From Apodospora peruviana (Eukaryota; Ascomycota; Sordariomycetes; Sordariales; Lasiosphaeriaceae): a stretch of DNA of 64,000 nucleotides. Position numbers and translations under genes: made by a program. The stretch is taken from NCBI GenBank assembly GCA_033439685.1, contig JAUEDM010000001.1, positions 3,472,001 to 3,536,000 of the forward strand, given 5' to 3'. Positions 23,260 through 34,904 of this stretch are shown here, piece by piece (position 1 is the stretch's first letter; each line of letters opens with the position of its first letter). Below the pieces are notes generated by a model. It had not been told where the DNA came from. It saw only the letters and a program-made list of their open reading frames with translations, and searched no databases.

Positions 23260-23274
23260 CCCCCCCCCCCCCCC
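23260..23274. repeat. C15 homopolymer in the 5' leader of the RhoGAP gene
   Basis: Fifteen consecutive C residues 66 nt before the ATG at 23341. Such runs are prone to length error in sequencing and to length polymorphism. Confidence 0.9.
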
Positions 23275-23340
23275 TCTTCGCCAATTGGTCGCCAAGTTTC
23301 TCCACCGGGCCTGTCGCATACGGCAGCATAGCGGACCATC

Positions 23341-26300
23341 ATGTCGCAGCGTCCTGCCCTGAGTGCGCTCCCCAGCGACGAGGGTGGGAGTGGTTGGCCA
23401 GACCACCATCACCACTACCAGACATCACAATCGCCGACGGAGACCCGTTCGACAGTCACGTCCTTGAACCCGTCCTTCATGGACGACTTTCAGGACAGCC
23501 CTACCATCGGGAGAACACAATATAGTTCTACGGATAGTCCGACTGCCAATAGCCCGTTGCCAACGCCCTCGTCCACCACCAGCTCCTCCAGGTACGTCCC
23601 GTGATGTGATCCCGCTTCCCTACATTGTTACGCTTTGATTGATTGCTCTCCCCCGAGTCCTGCCAAGTTGGTGACCGACCCGGCTGTGGTTGGAGCCGTC
23701 TTTGCTTTTTTCTAGAAAAAAGTATTGCTCTCCTGTTCTTGAACTCCCTGGCTACTCTTGTGTAAGACTCCATCTGCCGGGTCTGGCCGCTGTTGCTGTT
23801 GCTATTGTACACCCGAAGCGGGATGAGATTGGTTCTTGAAAGACAAGACACGACTTGCTGCAAATCGGCTTGTCGCCGGGATTTGCTTGGTGTCTGCCCT
23901 ACTGTGCGACTGTGTCAGGCACCGTCGTGTCCACTTAACTCAAGAGTACTGATCCAATCCCCTTTTCCAGTCCCAGGTCCACACGGAAGCCCGCACCGAG
24001 CCCGCTCCACACAAGCAGCGCTGTTTCTTCTCCCCCGACGAGTCCCGGCCCAACGCGGTCCGGCTTCTCCTCGCCATTGCACGAGACTTATACTGGTGCC
24101 GCCGCTGCCGCCGCTGCCGCCGCCGCCGTTCCACGCATCGTCACCACAGCAGCTCCTGACGACCGCCTCGCGCAGGCATCCGAGAAGACTTATTACAACA
24201 GCGATTCCTCGGGTGCCACCACGCCCCAAGACAGAAGCCCAGGGTGCGTTCAGGCTTTTTGACATGGATCCCTCAACCCCTTTACCGCCCTCGCGTCCTT
24301 GGCACCAGAGGCTGTTCAGGACGCGTGCTGGACTCGAAAGACGTCGTGCTAACTATCTGCCTGCCAGACCGGTTCCGCATCCTCTTTCCCCTCGATTTCC
24401 GAATGAGGCTCGAAGCGTCTCTGACCCTGCCGTGAATTCGAAGCCCATTGGAGGGACCATGGCCGGCTCGTCGAGCGTGCGGGCAGAGCTCGGCAAGAGC
24501 GCGCCGAGGAACTCGTCTATGGATTCCGCCATCTCGGCCATATCCTCAAGATCGAACCCGAGCAAGACGTCCCAGGAGAACTCAACAGGAACGACGGATA
24601 TCGCCAACCTAATAAAGACCGCCGGCAGCCCGGAAGCTGTCATCCAGTACCTGCTCAAGGAGAAGAACTCACAGTCACAACAAAACACCCAGCTATGGCG
24701 ACTGGTCGACAAGCAAAGGGCCATGATTTTGGGCCTCAACAAAGATCTGGAAAGGGCATTGAAGGATAAGGAGAAGTACAGGAAAAAGCTGAAGGAGTTC
24801 GTGAGTGAGGTTGGAGTGCCGCCTGTTCCAGCAGTACCGCCGAGGAGGTCGCCGCCTGCAACAAGCTCGAACGGTACCAGCACGGTCGATTCACGGCCAA
24901 AGGAGCAGGTGCTGGACGTGCCTGTATCCCCAATTGACTCGGATAGCCAGAAGCATTCGCCAATTGATGTCGCTCTCGCCCCATACCCGATTACTCCTCC
25001 AGCGGATCAACCCCAAGCAGCTCTGCGGACTTCCAATGAGCCCCCAGCGACCGTGGGCGAGATGCTCGACCCTTCCCATTCGATGCCCAAATCAAGCGAG
25101 CACGCCTACGACAAATTTGACCACGACGCGCAAGAACGGGTGGCAGCTGAAGCTGCTAAAAAGGAGGAGGAGGATGCGAAAGACCTTCGCGTGAACTTGA
25201 GTCTCCCGCCGTCCCGCAGCCTACCACGCGAACCACCGCGGATGCCACCTCCTCAACTTCCAACGGCTCCTCCTGACCGGGCGCCGAAACTCGACGAAGG
25301 CATCGCACAGTTCCCTCCGCCTCCCGTACCACCGCCGCGAAAACCACCCCCGGCACCACTACATTTCAACAACAACATGCAGAGTCCCACCCTACCTCAA
25401 GAAGAAGACCTCGATACCGACACCGACTACGACGATATCCTTGAAGTGGACGAGATTCCTGATCGCGACGATCGACGGGGGCGCCGCAGAACACGAGAGG
25501 AGGATGAGCGAGAGCGCGAAATTCTAGCCCTGAAAGAAGCCGAGGCGCGGAGTCTTTCCAAGAAGAGCAAGAAGAGCAGCAGCCAAAAGGGAACGCCAAA
25601 GGGAACGCCCAAGGAAGACATCCCTCCGACACCGAAGAGCGAGATCCCACCGAGTCCTAGACTGGTTCATATTCCCCAAGGAATACCTCAACGGGAGCCG
25701 GTATCATCACTTGCGGGCGTTTTGAGCGGCACAGTGGTGGAGCAGCGCGTGGTAGACCAACGGTCGATTAGTCGGGGTGGGCTTTTGAGTCCTGGCCTTC
25801 CGTCCAGCCCCAGACCGATGAACTTGAAGTCGCCGGTAAACTCACCACCACTCTCGCCGTTGGGCGTCGCCAACTTCCCCGGGGCGCCGCTGTCTCCCCG
25901 ACCGCCGCGGGCCCCGATCCCTTTGCCTCCCAACACTCCCCTCCTCACACCATCTCTTCCCGGTCAGCCGCTGGTGTTAAATTCCCCTAAGCCTCTGAAC
26001 ATAGTCAAGAAGAGCTCTGAGAGTGTGGAATCGCAAAGCCCGACACAAAGCACCCACGAGGCCCCGGCAGAAAGAAACAGGATATACAAAGGTCTCGTCA
26101 CTGAGGAATATCCTGATCTACTTCTTCCGCCAAACGCCCTTCCGTCCGTCGACATCAAGGTTGCGTCTTCGCGCATGAAACCATCCAGAGCTAGTCTGAT
26201 ATCCATGACCCAGCTTGAAGAGGATCCGGTCTTCACCCTCGCTATCTTCTCGAGGTCCGATGGCGGAGAACTCTGGCGAGTAGAAAAAGACTCTGCTTCG

Positions 26301-28670
26301 CTTGCTAAGCTGGATCATCGGTTGAAACAATGCCAGGCTTTTACCGCCAAGACTCCCGATAGGTCTCTATTCAGTGGACACGCGCCCGCGAAGCTTGATG
26401 CTCGCCGAGTTGCTCTCAACCACTACCTGGACGAATTGCTCGATACGCCTCTTGACAATGCCACCGCCCTCGAGCTGTGCAAGTATTTATCTACCAACAC
26501 GCTTCCGCCCAACGCCGACGAGACCGGGGGTTCTCCAGACGTGGGTCCGGTTGAGACAAACCAGAAGACTGGGCCAGGCGGACGGCCCTTCCGCAGCGGT
26601 TACCTGACGAAGCGCGGAAAGAATTTCGGCGGGTGGAAGGCCAGGTTCTTCATTCTGGACGGACCCCATCTGAAGTACTACGAGACCCCCGGCGGGGCCC
26701 ATCTGGGCACAATTAAGCTCCAGAAGGCACAGATCGGCAAGCAGTCGCATCAGACCCTCGAAGGCTCCCCAGTACCCATGCCAACGCCTCGCTCCTCCCC
26801 AGATGATGTTGATAACCAGTATCGCCACGCCTTCTTGATTTTGGAGCCGAAGAAGAAGGACCCTAGCAGCTTGACCAAGCATGTTCTGTGCGCCGAGAGC
26901 GACAAGGAACGAGACCAATGGGTTGAGGCTTTGCTCCGCTGGATTGACTATAAGGATCCGGAAGAGGAGGAAGATGCCAAAAATACCCGACAGGGCTCTG
27001 GGGGCTCTGAACGGGTAAACGGCAGCAACCAAAAGAGGAAAACTCGCACCCAGGCGAGACAGCAGCAGCAACAACAACAACAACAACAACAACAACAGCA
27101 GCATCAGCATCAGCAACAAGCCGATAACGAAGACAACTTGATCGGGGTGAGCTACGAAGCGACGAAGCAAGGCGACATCCCACAAGGTGCACCATTGAAG
27201 GGGAAGCAGTCGCCTTATGAAGACTATGAATCAGGCCAGGGCAACACGACATCCACGTATGCGATTTCTGCTCCACGGGACCCTCAGGTTATCTCCAGCT
27301 CGGAGGCCTGGGGAACCAAGCTGGGCATGGGACTTGCGCCACCGAACCAGGAGGAAAAGAAGGCAAGGAAGCGCAGCTTCTTCGGATTTGGCCCCAAGAC
27401 TAGGACTTCCAGCGATGGCCAAGACTCGCTATTTGGCAGTGACAGCGGCGCGTCTGGTAGAGAGCAGATGAACAATCAGCCCACCGGCCCCCCACGACAA
27501 GTGTTTGGCGCCACTCTGGCCGAGGCGGTTCGGTATAACGCCCCCGTTGATGTCAGGGTGCCCTTACCAGCGGTCGTTTACAGGTGTATTCAGTATCTTG
27601 ATGCACAGGGTGCCGTCACTGAAGAAGGAATCTTCCGGCTCAGTGGATCGAATGTGGTCATCAAGCAGCTGAAGGAGCGGTTCAATAACGAGAGCGATAT
27701 CAACCTGCTTGCCGAGGAGCAGTACCACGATATCCATGCTGTTGCTTCACTGCTCAAGGCTTACCTCCGCGAGCTGCCCACGTCTATCTTGACGAGAGAT
27801 TTGCATGTCGAATTTGTTCAGGTCACGGAGATGACCAACATGAATGAGAAGATTTATGCTCTTTCGGAGCTTGTGCAGAGGCTACCGCAGGCCAACGCCA
27901 CTCTCCTGAAGTATCTGATCGCCTTCCTGATCAAGATCATTGACAACCAGGACCGGAACAAAATGACGGTGCGGAATGTCGGCATTGTCTTCTCGCCCAC
28001 TCTCAACATCCCTGCTCCTGTTTTTGCACTGCTCCTCCAAAACTACAAGGCTGTCTTTGGTCTTGACCCATCTGAGTACGAACTACCCACCACCGAGCCT
28101 AGCATTCACGAACGTCGCCCGTCTCTGCCAACGGAACGCCCATCGTTCCAACAAGAAAGGCGACCCTCGGACGGGCGACCCTCGACCTCCCACAGTACCT
28201 CTCACGGCGATTCGCCTCACAGGCAGCGCCTCATGGAAGCTGTGGTGGAGGGGCAGATGAACCGGAGCACGCCGACCCCGCCGCCTGTCATGAGCATGCA
28301 GCAGATGGCGCAGATGAATGCCGCCGCGCAAGTGCACTCGAGAAGCACGCCGACTCCCCCACCGCAGCGTCAGTACGAAACCCAGTATCTGGCTCAGCAA
28401 AGCCAACAACAAGGGAGCCATGTGTCCATGAGGCCAGCATACGAGAGCGGTTTCGTCGTCCCGCAAGGCTACGATCCTTCTCAGCTCCAGACGCCGACTG
28501 GATTCAAAGCCAATCCGGGATACGACAGGCCCCTGTATGAGAACAACAACGGGCTCGCGCCTGCGCCTTATGATCAGCCGTACAAGAATCGACGTGAGAG
28601 CGCCATGTTTATGGGAAATCTCACCCATCAAGGCTCGAAGAGTCGGCTGAGGGAGGAGAGTCAGTTCTAA
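23341..28670 (+). CDS. BEM3: Bem3-type Rho GTPase-activating protein (PX-PH-RhoGAP)
   Basis: Three exons are inferred: 23341-23591, 23971-24243 and 24368-28670, giving 1608 residues. Donors are GTACGT and GTGCGT; the second intron has a GCTAAC branch site just before CTGCCAG. A coiled coil lies at about 270-320, long Pro-rich linkers follow, then a PX-like domain (about 760-890), a PH domain (915-1036; SGYLTKRGKNFGGWKARFF) and a RhoGAP domain (1221-1407). The GAP arginine finger is R1265 in EEGIFRLSGSN. This order is that of yeast Bem3, which turns off Cdc42 at polarised growth sites; PX and PH bind phosphoinositides. There is an Ala run in exon 2, a poly-Gln/His tract near residue 1073 and a Pro/Gln-rich tail. 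The first two exons are short and could be mis-joined, but phases agree throughout. Confidence 0.88.
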
Positions 28671-30045
28671 AATGGACGGTACTGAGGCCGACCTGCGTTG
28701 GGATATGGATGATTGGATTTTTTTTTCGCTTTCTTGCCCTTTTTGAGGGTCATACCCTTCTCGACGTGTTGTTTGTTTTGCCAGCAAAGATACCATTTTA
28801 TCTTGTTTATTTGTGTGTTTGAATTTTGTTTTGGATCTGTATTTTGTTGGAAAACGATATCCTTGTCAATCATTTCACGATTATATATACGACTTTTATT
28901 TGACTACAAACCTCGCGAGTCAAAGCATTTACACACACGCGCACTGCCAGATTGGTCACACGTCTGTTTCTCTCACAAATTCGCCGTCAATTTATCCACG
29001 ATTGCATATATCAAGTGGATAGGACGCGCAGCATGAGAATGACGGCTACGGACCGGCGCCTAGCGTTCGAGGCTGTTTTCTTTTTTGGGTTCTGCCTTGC
29101 AACGGTATCCGACCCGGCGGCCGGTTTTTGTGGTAATGCTCGATAACAACAAGTTGGGAAGCACTGCATGTGTGGGACGGGGCGGAGGATATACCATCTC
29201 TGGTTTGGACAAATGGAAAGGGAGAGGTGACCTAAGTACCTCAGACCTTTCTCTTGGTCCTCAACTGTAATTATGTAACACTAGCAGCTTTGTATGATTA
29301 TGGAGTTTTGGGAGGCTTTTGCTGGCCTCGGCTCATCTTTGTATAGGGGGAAGTCCATTTAAGTCTCTCTTTCCTTGCTACCGAGCATGGCGTTTCGGAG
29401 TGTGCTTGATAAATCCAATTTTTTATTTCTTTATGCGAAGGCTGTTCTTTCTATACCTACTTGTTCAGTAAGTGATGTCGCATATCACGACGAATTTGTC
29501 CTCCATATACGCGTGTGCAAAAACGATTACCTAGCTACCCAAGGTAGCATCTGCCTGAGTCAGGCGAGGTGTTGTTGTGTGACTTGTTGAAGAGGGGAGG
29601 CTGCCCCCCGGCCGTGCTTTCCCACCAGGTTCGTGCCACTGCAGTTGTCCAGAGCAGGGTGATAGGAAGAACGTCTGGGGAAGCTCTCAACAGCCCCCTT
29701 CCTGATTGGACAGAACACCACATAAACCCGAACCAAGCTTCTGTCGGGGCGGACAGTTATCACGCCGATTCGGGACTTGAAACTGCTTGCCTAAAATCAG
29801 TACAGAATATTCCGTACAGTGTCAATCCTCGACAGCCTCTCACCCGATATCGACTCGCCTTTCTGTACACCAGCCCCCACATTCCTGTCTCAGCCCGGAA
29901 GTCTCGGCTCCTGGACACCACCACCGTCCCCATCATCCCCCGACATTTGACAGTGGAAATCGGCAAGTCGGGCGTTGAAAGCCCGTCATCAACATCGTCA
30001 AAACGTCTCTAAACGGATAACCGCAACTGGACCCGCGGCGCCGCT
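28671..30045. other. Intergenic: RhoGAP to War1-like gene
   Basis: T-rich 3' UTR, then the promoter and leader of the Zn2Cys6 gene. A palindromic ACCTAGCTACCCAAGGTAG motif is at 29529-29547. The ORF at 29569-30012 has no recognisable content and is probably leader sequence. Confidence 0.5.
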
Positions 30046-33000
30046 ATGGATGCCGCATCGCTGGACCCACGGCTCCGCGATGCTGCCGCCGCCGAGAAGA
30101 ACAAGACGAATACGGCGACTGAAGTAGCTTCTTCGCCGGCCACAGCTAATAAGGGCTCTGGTTCCGCGCTGCTGCCCTCGACGCCTGTGACAGCCAAGCC
30201 CGCTACTAGTCCTCAGCAGCACCAGCGAGATGCAGTCCAGACCCAGTCTCAGCCTCAGGAACAGGCCCCGTCGTATGCCGATCAGCAGCAGCAGCAGCAT
30301 TCGCAAATAATACATAAGGAACTCCAGCCGAGATCTCAAGACCAGTTTGCTGCACATAACCATGGCCAAAGACGAGAACAAGGACATGGGAATTCGCACA
30401 CATCATTGCCACCTCTACAACCGCCCCACACCTCTGTCTCGACGACAGCAGGAGCCGGCTTCTCCCCAGAGACGGGCGATTCAGCCTCCCCTTCCACCCC
30501 GGACGCCGACGCCAATGGCAGCAGCAGCTACCAACATGCTCACGGTGGTGGTGGTGGTGGCGCCGACCTGACCCCAGGCGGTGTGGACGGCACGCCAGGC
30601 GATCCAAATTACGATCCGAAAAAACCACGTGCGTGCGAGAGCTGCCGCGGGCTCAAGGTACGATGCGAGCCCGAATTGTCCAACCCGGATGGCCCTTGCA
30701 AGCGGTGCACCAAAGCCAAGCGGCCCTGCGTCGTCACCCAGCCGACGCGGAAACGCCAAAAGAAGACGGATAACCGTGTGGCCGAGCTCGAGAAGAAGAT
30801 CGATGCGCTCACCGCGAGCCTGCAGGCGAAAGCAGGTGGTGGTCCCGGCATGACTACATCGGCTTCGCCCACCGTTGCGTCTCTTTCACATCCCGCTGTG
30901 ATGGCCGGCAGTGGGGGGTCAGGAGAAGTACGTGGTAGCGCACATAATAATCATGGCAGCCCGGCAACTCTGGGTAAGGACTGGATGACGATGCAGGCGA
31001 GAGAGCGGCCCGCGCCAACGACGCAGCCGGCGCAGCGCTCGTCGGCGTACGGCAATACGGATATGGGAACGACGGGTCAGAAGAGGAAGTTCAACGAGAC
31101 TACAGGAGAGGACGTACGGGACCCGTCAGCGCCGCGACCACGGACAGATATTGCTGTTGCACCGGAGAATCCTGACATCGTCGACCGGGGCATCATCACC
31201 ATGGTGCAAGCATGCGAGCTTTTTGCTCGGTATACCGAACAGATGGCCCCGCACCTTCCGGGCGTCGTCTTCCCGGCGAACATGACGGCGGCCGAGCTCA
31301 GGCGGTCGAAGCCCATCCTCTTTCTGTCTGTCATGGCGGCCGCCTCGTCAAACACGCCACCGCTGCAGCGCATTCTGACTAATGAGTTGATGCGTCTGTT
31401 TGCCGAGAAGGTCATTGTGTCGGGAGAAAAAAGCCTCGAGCTGGTCCAGGCACTCCAGCTGTCTGTGATCTGGTACTATCCTCCCGAAAACTTTGAGGAG
31501 TTCAAGTTCTACCAGCTCCTGCACATCGCCGCGGTGATGGCTATCGACCTGGGCCTTGGACGCAAGAAGCAGGCCAAGGGCGGGTTCCGAAAGCATCTAC
31601 CCAACTACTGGCGCGATCACTCGCTGCGGAAGCGCGTGGTGTTGGATCCTACGACTCTTGAGGCCAGACGCGCGTGGCTGACGTGCTACTTTCTGGCGAC
31701 GAACTCGTCCATGGCGCTCCACCGCCCTAACTTGATCAGGTGGACGTCGTTCATGGCCGAGTGCGTCGATATCCTCGAGTCGTCGCCCGAGGCTGCGTCG
31801 ACCGACAAGTATTTTTGCCATTTGGTGTGGACGCACAGGCTGGCGGAGGAGGTTGGTATCACGTTCTCGATGGACGATCCCATCTCGGCGCCCAACATCA
31901 CCCAGGCGAGCACGCAGTACGCGCTTAAGGGGTTCGAGCTGCAGCTGGAGAGGCACCGTTCCGCTATGCCCGAGGACATGCAGCAGGCCTCGCTGAAACT
32001 CAGTTTTCATGTGCTGAATCTGTACATGCACGAGATCGCGACGCAGAGCGATTCCTCGGACGAGTTCCGACCGCTGACCGAGAACCTGCGCGAGTCGTTG
32101 AGCAACAACCTGACCGGCGACGACGCACTAACGCCGGCGCATATTAATGCCCTGTCGGCGTGCCTGACCGCCATCGACGGCATCTTCGACGTGTTTCTGT
32201 CGCTTGACGTTGTCAGCATCCGCTGTCTGCCCGTATTCAACTTTGTGCGCGTCGCCTACGCCGTCGTCGTGCTCATGAAGATCTATTTTGCTGCGTCGTC
32301 GCCCAAGAGCGAGCTCGGCAAGGTGATTAATAAGGATAACATGAAGGTCGAGCAGCACCTCGAGAATTTGCTGGAGAAGTTCGCGGCCACGGCTGCCGAC
32401 GACAGGAGCCGGCCCGCGGCCAAGTTTCTGGTCGTGCTGATCATGCTGCGCTCGTGGTTCCAGAAGCAGAATCAGATGGGCGGTCCCGCGGCGGTTGCTG
32501 ATGCGGTGGAGCCGTCTCAGGTACAGAATACTGGTGGTGGCGAGAAGGGGGGTTCTTATGCACAGCAACAGAACAAGCCGACTACTACTACTCCCGGGGC
32601 TATGGATTATGCGTCCACCACCACTACTACCACACCACTAGAGCTGTTGTCCGAGGTGGCGACTAACAATTCAAGCTCGACTCCGGGGTCTAGCGTGAAC
32701 AACGGTAACAATGCCGCCGCCCACCACCGGTCACCGTGGATGGGTCGCCCGACGGCATTTGTGATCGACCCCGCCGGCGCAGCGGAAGCTGCTGCTACTG
32801 TAGCAAGCGCAGGAACAGGAACAGCAACTGCTGCCGATGACGGCGGTAAGGCCGCGGCCGCAGCAGGAGGCTGGGGCGGTATGGATAACGGCGGCGGCAT
32901 CTCGTGGAACCCCAGCGACTTAGACGTCTACGGCAACATGGGCGACGGCTTCGCGCAAGCTATGGACCTGACGCTCGGCGGGCTCGCAGCCGTGGACGGG

Positions 33001-33240
33001 AGCAGTTTCGGCGGGGCGATGATGGGTATGATGGGCTACGGGGTGGACTACAACTCTCTCGGAATTCAGCCGAGGTATTCTGCTAATGGCGGTGCTTCTG
33101 CTGGCGGTGGCGGTGGTGAAGGTCTAGGTGGTGGTGGCGGTGGTAGCGGTCTTGTGCAGGAACCGCCGTGGTTTTTGCCAATGGGTCCGACTTCGTCGCT
33201 TGATGGTACCAGTCTGGGTGGGAGTGGGTATCCGTTTTAG
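30046..33240 (+). CDS. Zn2Cys6 transcription factor, War1-like
   Basis: Single exon, 1064 residues. A Gln/Ser/Pro-rich N-terminus precedes a Zn2Cys6 binuclear cluster at residues 197-228 (CESCRGLKVRC, then CKRCTKAKRPC) with spacing CX2CX6CX10CX2CX6C. A basic linker and a short coiled coil (ELEKKIDALTASLQA, about 240-262) for dimerisation follow. The middle region from about 380 to 820 is helical and resembles the regulatory domain of War1-type factors: VQACELFARYTEQMAPHLPG, LFLSVMAAASS and WYYPPENFEEFKFYQLLHIA. The C-terminus has Thr, Ala and Gly runs. Yeast War1 induces the weak-acid efflux pump Pdr12; targets here are unknown. The War1 assignment is from memory of the middle domain, while the DNA-binding domain itself is certain. 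Confidence 0.85.
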   Translation: MDAASLDPRLRDAAAAEKNKTNTATEVASSPATANKGSGSALLPSTPVTAKPATSPQQHQRDAVQTQSQPQEQAPSYADQQQQQHSQIIHKELQPRSQDQFAAHNHGQRREQGHGNSHTSLPPLQPPHTSVSTTAGAGFSPETGDSASPSTPDADANGSSSYQHAHGGGGGGADLTPGGVDGTPGDPNYDPKKPRACESCRGLKVRCEPELSNPDGPCKRCTKAKRPCVVTQPTRKRQKKTDNRVAELEKKIDALTASLQAKAGGGPGMTTSASPTVASLSHPAVMAGSGGSGEVRGSAHNNHGSPATLGKDWMTMQARERPAPTTQPAQRSSAYGNTDMGTTGQKRKFNETTGEDVRDPSAPRPRTDIAVAPENPDIVDRGIITMVQACELFARYTEQMAPHLPGVVFPANMTAAELRRSKPILFLSVMAAASSNTPPLQRILTNELMRLFAEKVIVSGEKSLELVQALQLSVIWYYPPENFEEFKFYQLLHIAAVMAIDLGLGRKKQAKGGFRKHLPNYWRDHSLRKRVVLDPTTLEARRAWLTCYFLATNSSMALHRPNLIRWTSFMAECVDILESSPEAASTDKYFCHLVWTHRLAEEVGITFSMDDPISAPNITQASTQYALKGFELQLERHRSAMPEDMQQASLKLSFHVLNLYMHEIATQSDSSDEFRPLTENLRESLSNNLTGDDALTPAHINALSACLTAIDGIFDVFLSLDVVSIRCLPVFNFVRVAYAVVVLMKIYFAASSPKSELGKVINKDNMKVEQHLENLLEKFAATAADDRSRPAAKFLVVLIMLRSWFQKQNQMGGPAAVADAVEPSQVQNTGGGEKGGSYAQQQNKPTTTTPGAMDYASTTTTTTPLELLSEVATNNSSSTPGSSVNNGNNAAAHHRSPWMGRPTAFVIDPAGAAEAAATVASAGTGTATAADDGGKAAAAAGGWGGMDNGGGISWNPSDLDVYGNMGDGFAQAMDLTLGGLAAVDGSSFGGAMMGMMGYGVDYNSLGIQPRYSANGGASAGGGGGEGLGGGGGGSGLVQEPPWFLPMGPTSSLDGTSLGGSGYPF

Positions 33241-34234
33241 TTTGAGGGATATTGCCTTGTCTCTGGGGTAGATGATGATAATGGGCACGAGGCGTGGCAT
33301 TAAAAGGAGTTTAGGTCTGTGGTTTGCAAAGCAGACGGCTTTTTGCTCGAATTTGAAGCTATAGTTTTAATAAACTATAGGCGTGGAAAGGTTTAATGTT
33401 ACGGATGGATGGAATAAAAGGATGGGCTTGCGTTTGGTAATGGAATGTTTTTACGCGCGAAAAGAATAAGGCGTATAAGGGAGTAATTAGGGATATTAAC
33501 TAGTTAGTTATTACGTGGGAGGGTTTGTACGATATGTTTCTTTTCTTTTCTTTATGAGGCTAGCACTAGGTCCCGGCGTCTATCATTCTTTTCATATTAC
33601 GTATGTACCTATATAAGGTAGTATGGTGTTTACGGCAGGCGTGGGTAATTTGCTACTCCCGGTTCCGGCCGGGATGGTGGGGAGGCATCTTTGCTCTCTT
33701 GTTGTTTGTTCATTCTTTCATCCAGTTTAGAGGGTACTATAGCATTATTGGCTGGTCGGTGTTTACCATATAACAGGGTCAGGTTGTGTCAACTATGTAC
33801 TAGTAGCTACCTAGCATTCGACTCAATCTTGTTTATCTGTTTCTTTGTATAGGCAACGGATGTTTTTGTTTTAGAGGTAGGACTGTGCATATTCAACACC
33901 TGAATAGACAACTTATGGACAAGACTTGATAGCACAAACGTATTTACCAGAGAGAGCTGTGGCAGAAACCTATTATACTCCTCATTCATCATTGCTCTTA
34001 CAACGACCGTTACAAGCCAAAATTCCGACTTATATATGCTCCAGTGACCCCGAACGCGAGACAATCCAAACCATATACCAAGGCAGAGTAACCAGACAAG
34101 TGAAGAGCAACGCCAGAACCCAAGAAATAACGTCATGAAGTCATAATCATAAAACCACCCAGTCCCTCCAACCAATACAATAACACCAGCCAGACCATGA
34201 CCTCATAATATCCAACAGATAGTGATCCTAACAA
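33241..34234. other. Convergent 3' region between the War1-like and proline-rich genes
   Basis: AT-rich 3' sequence for both genes, with AATAAA-like signals near 33412 and a GTAGCTACCTAG motif near 33803. No coding frame is supported. Confidence 0.55.
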
Positions 34235-34904
34235 TCAATACCTACGATAATACTCCCTCTCCCTCTCCCTCTCGCGATCCGAGATATGCACATGGATGCT
34301 CGCCTCCTCCCTCCGGGGTGGCGGCGGCAGCATCTTTTGCGGGCTCGGCGAGCGATACCTTCTCTGCGGCATGGGCACCGGCTTCGGTCCGTCGACGTAG
34401 CGGAACGTCTCGAGCTCCTCGCGGACGGGGACAGGCACATGCACAGGCACAGGGACAAGCCTCTCGCGCTCGATAATGACCTCACGCTCGCGGGAGCTGC
34501 GGCTCCTGCTCCTCCTCGACGACTTGGAACGATGTCGCCTCCTTTTCTTCTCCTCCGGGTCGACGTCCACGGCGATGACGTCGATAACGTCGGGCTCCTG
34601 GGGGATGACGACCGGAGGCGGTGGTGGAGGCAGCGCGACCACTGGAGGAGGCGGAGGAGGCGGAGGCGGGAGCATCACGACGGGCGGCGGGGGCGGTGCC
34701 GGCTCCTCGATGACCACTGCGGGCGGAGGCGGCGGGACGACGGTGGTGATTTTGGTCCGTATGGTCTCGGCGCCGTGTGCTGGAGGCTCGAGGTAGAGCC
34801 GCTTTTTGTGATTGTAACGCTTCTCGAGGGGGTAGTAGTAAGACACTGAGAAGGTCTGGATTAGTGTCTTGGTTCACGATAGTTGGATTGTGATGGTACT
34901 CACT
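34235..34904 (-). CDS. Small proline-rich, RS/RE-rich protein with intron-split start codon
   Basis: On the minus strand the frame 34235-34845 begins with TG TCT TAC directly after an intron acceptor (CTTCTCAG). The matching donor, GTGAGT at 34903-34898, is preceded by an A at 34904. Splicing out 34903-34846 (58 nt, with a CTAAT branch) therefore makes ATG from A + TG. Upstream in that frame an in-frame TAA occurs with no other ATG. The 203-residue product starts MSYYYPLEKRYNHKKRLYLE, continues with runs of Pro (PPPPPP followed by VV, about 37-86), then a basic RSKSSRRSRSRSSRERE block and a VPVPVHVPVPV stretch. It ends in REREREYYRRY. I do not recognise a family. RS/RE blocks are common in RNA-binding proteins, but no RNA-binding domain is visible. 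Confidence 0.6.

Larger units (their letters stand above)
17481..23340. other. 5.9-kb gene-free stretch and leader of the RhoGAP gene
   Basis: Only scattered ORFs: minus 17484-17996 (with a Gly run encoded by a CCT repeat), plus 20426-20899 and minus 21563-22003. None is recognisable. A (CTAC)n microsatellite lies at 19723-19744. The last ~400 nt are pyrimidine-rich with a C15 run and look like promoter and 5' UTR of the RhoGAP gene. Confidence 0.5.
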
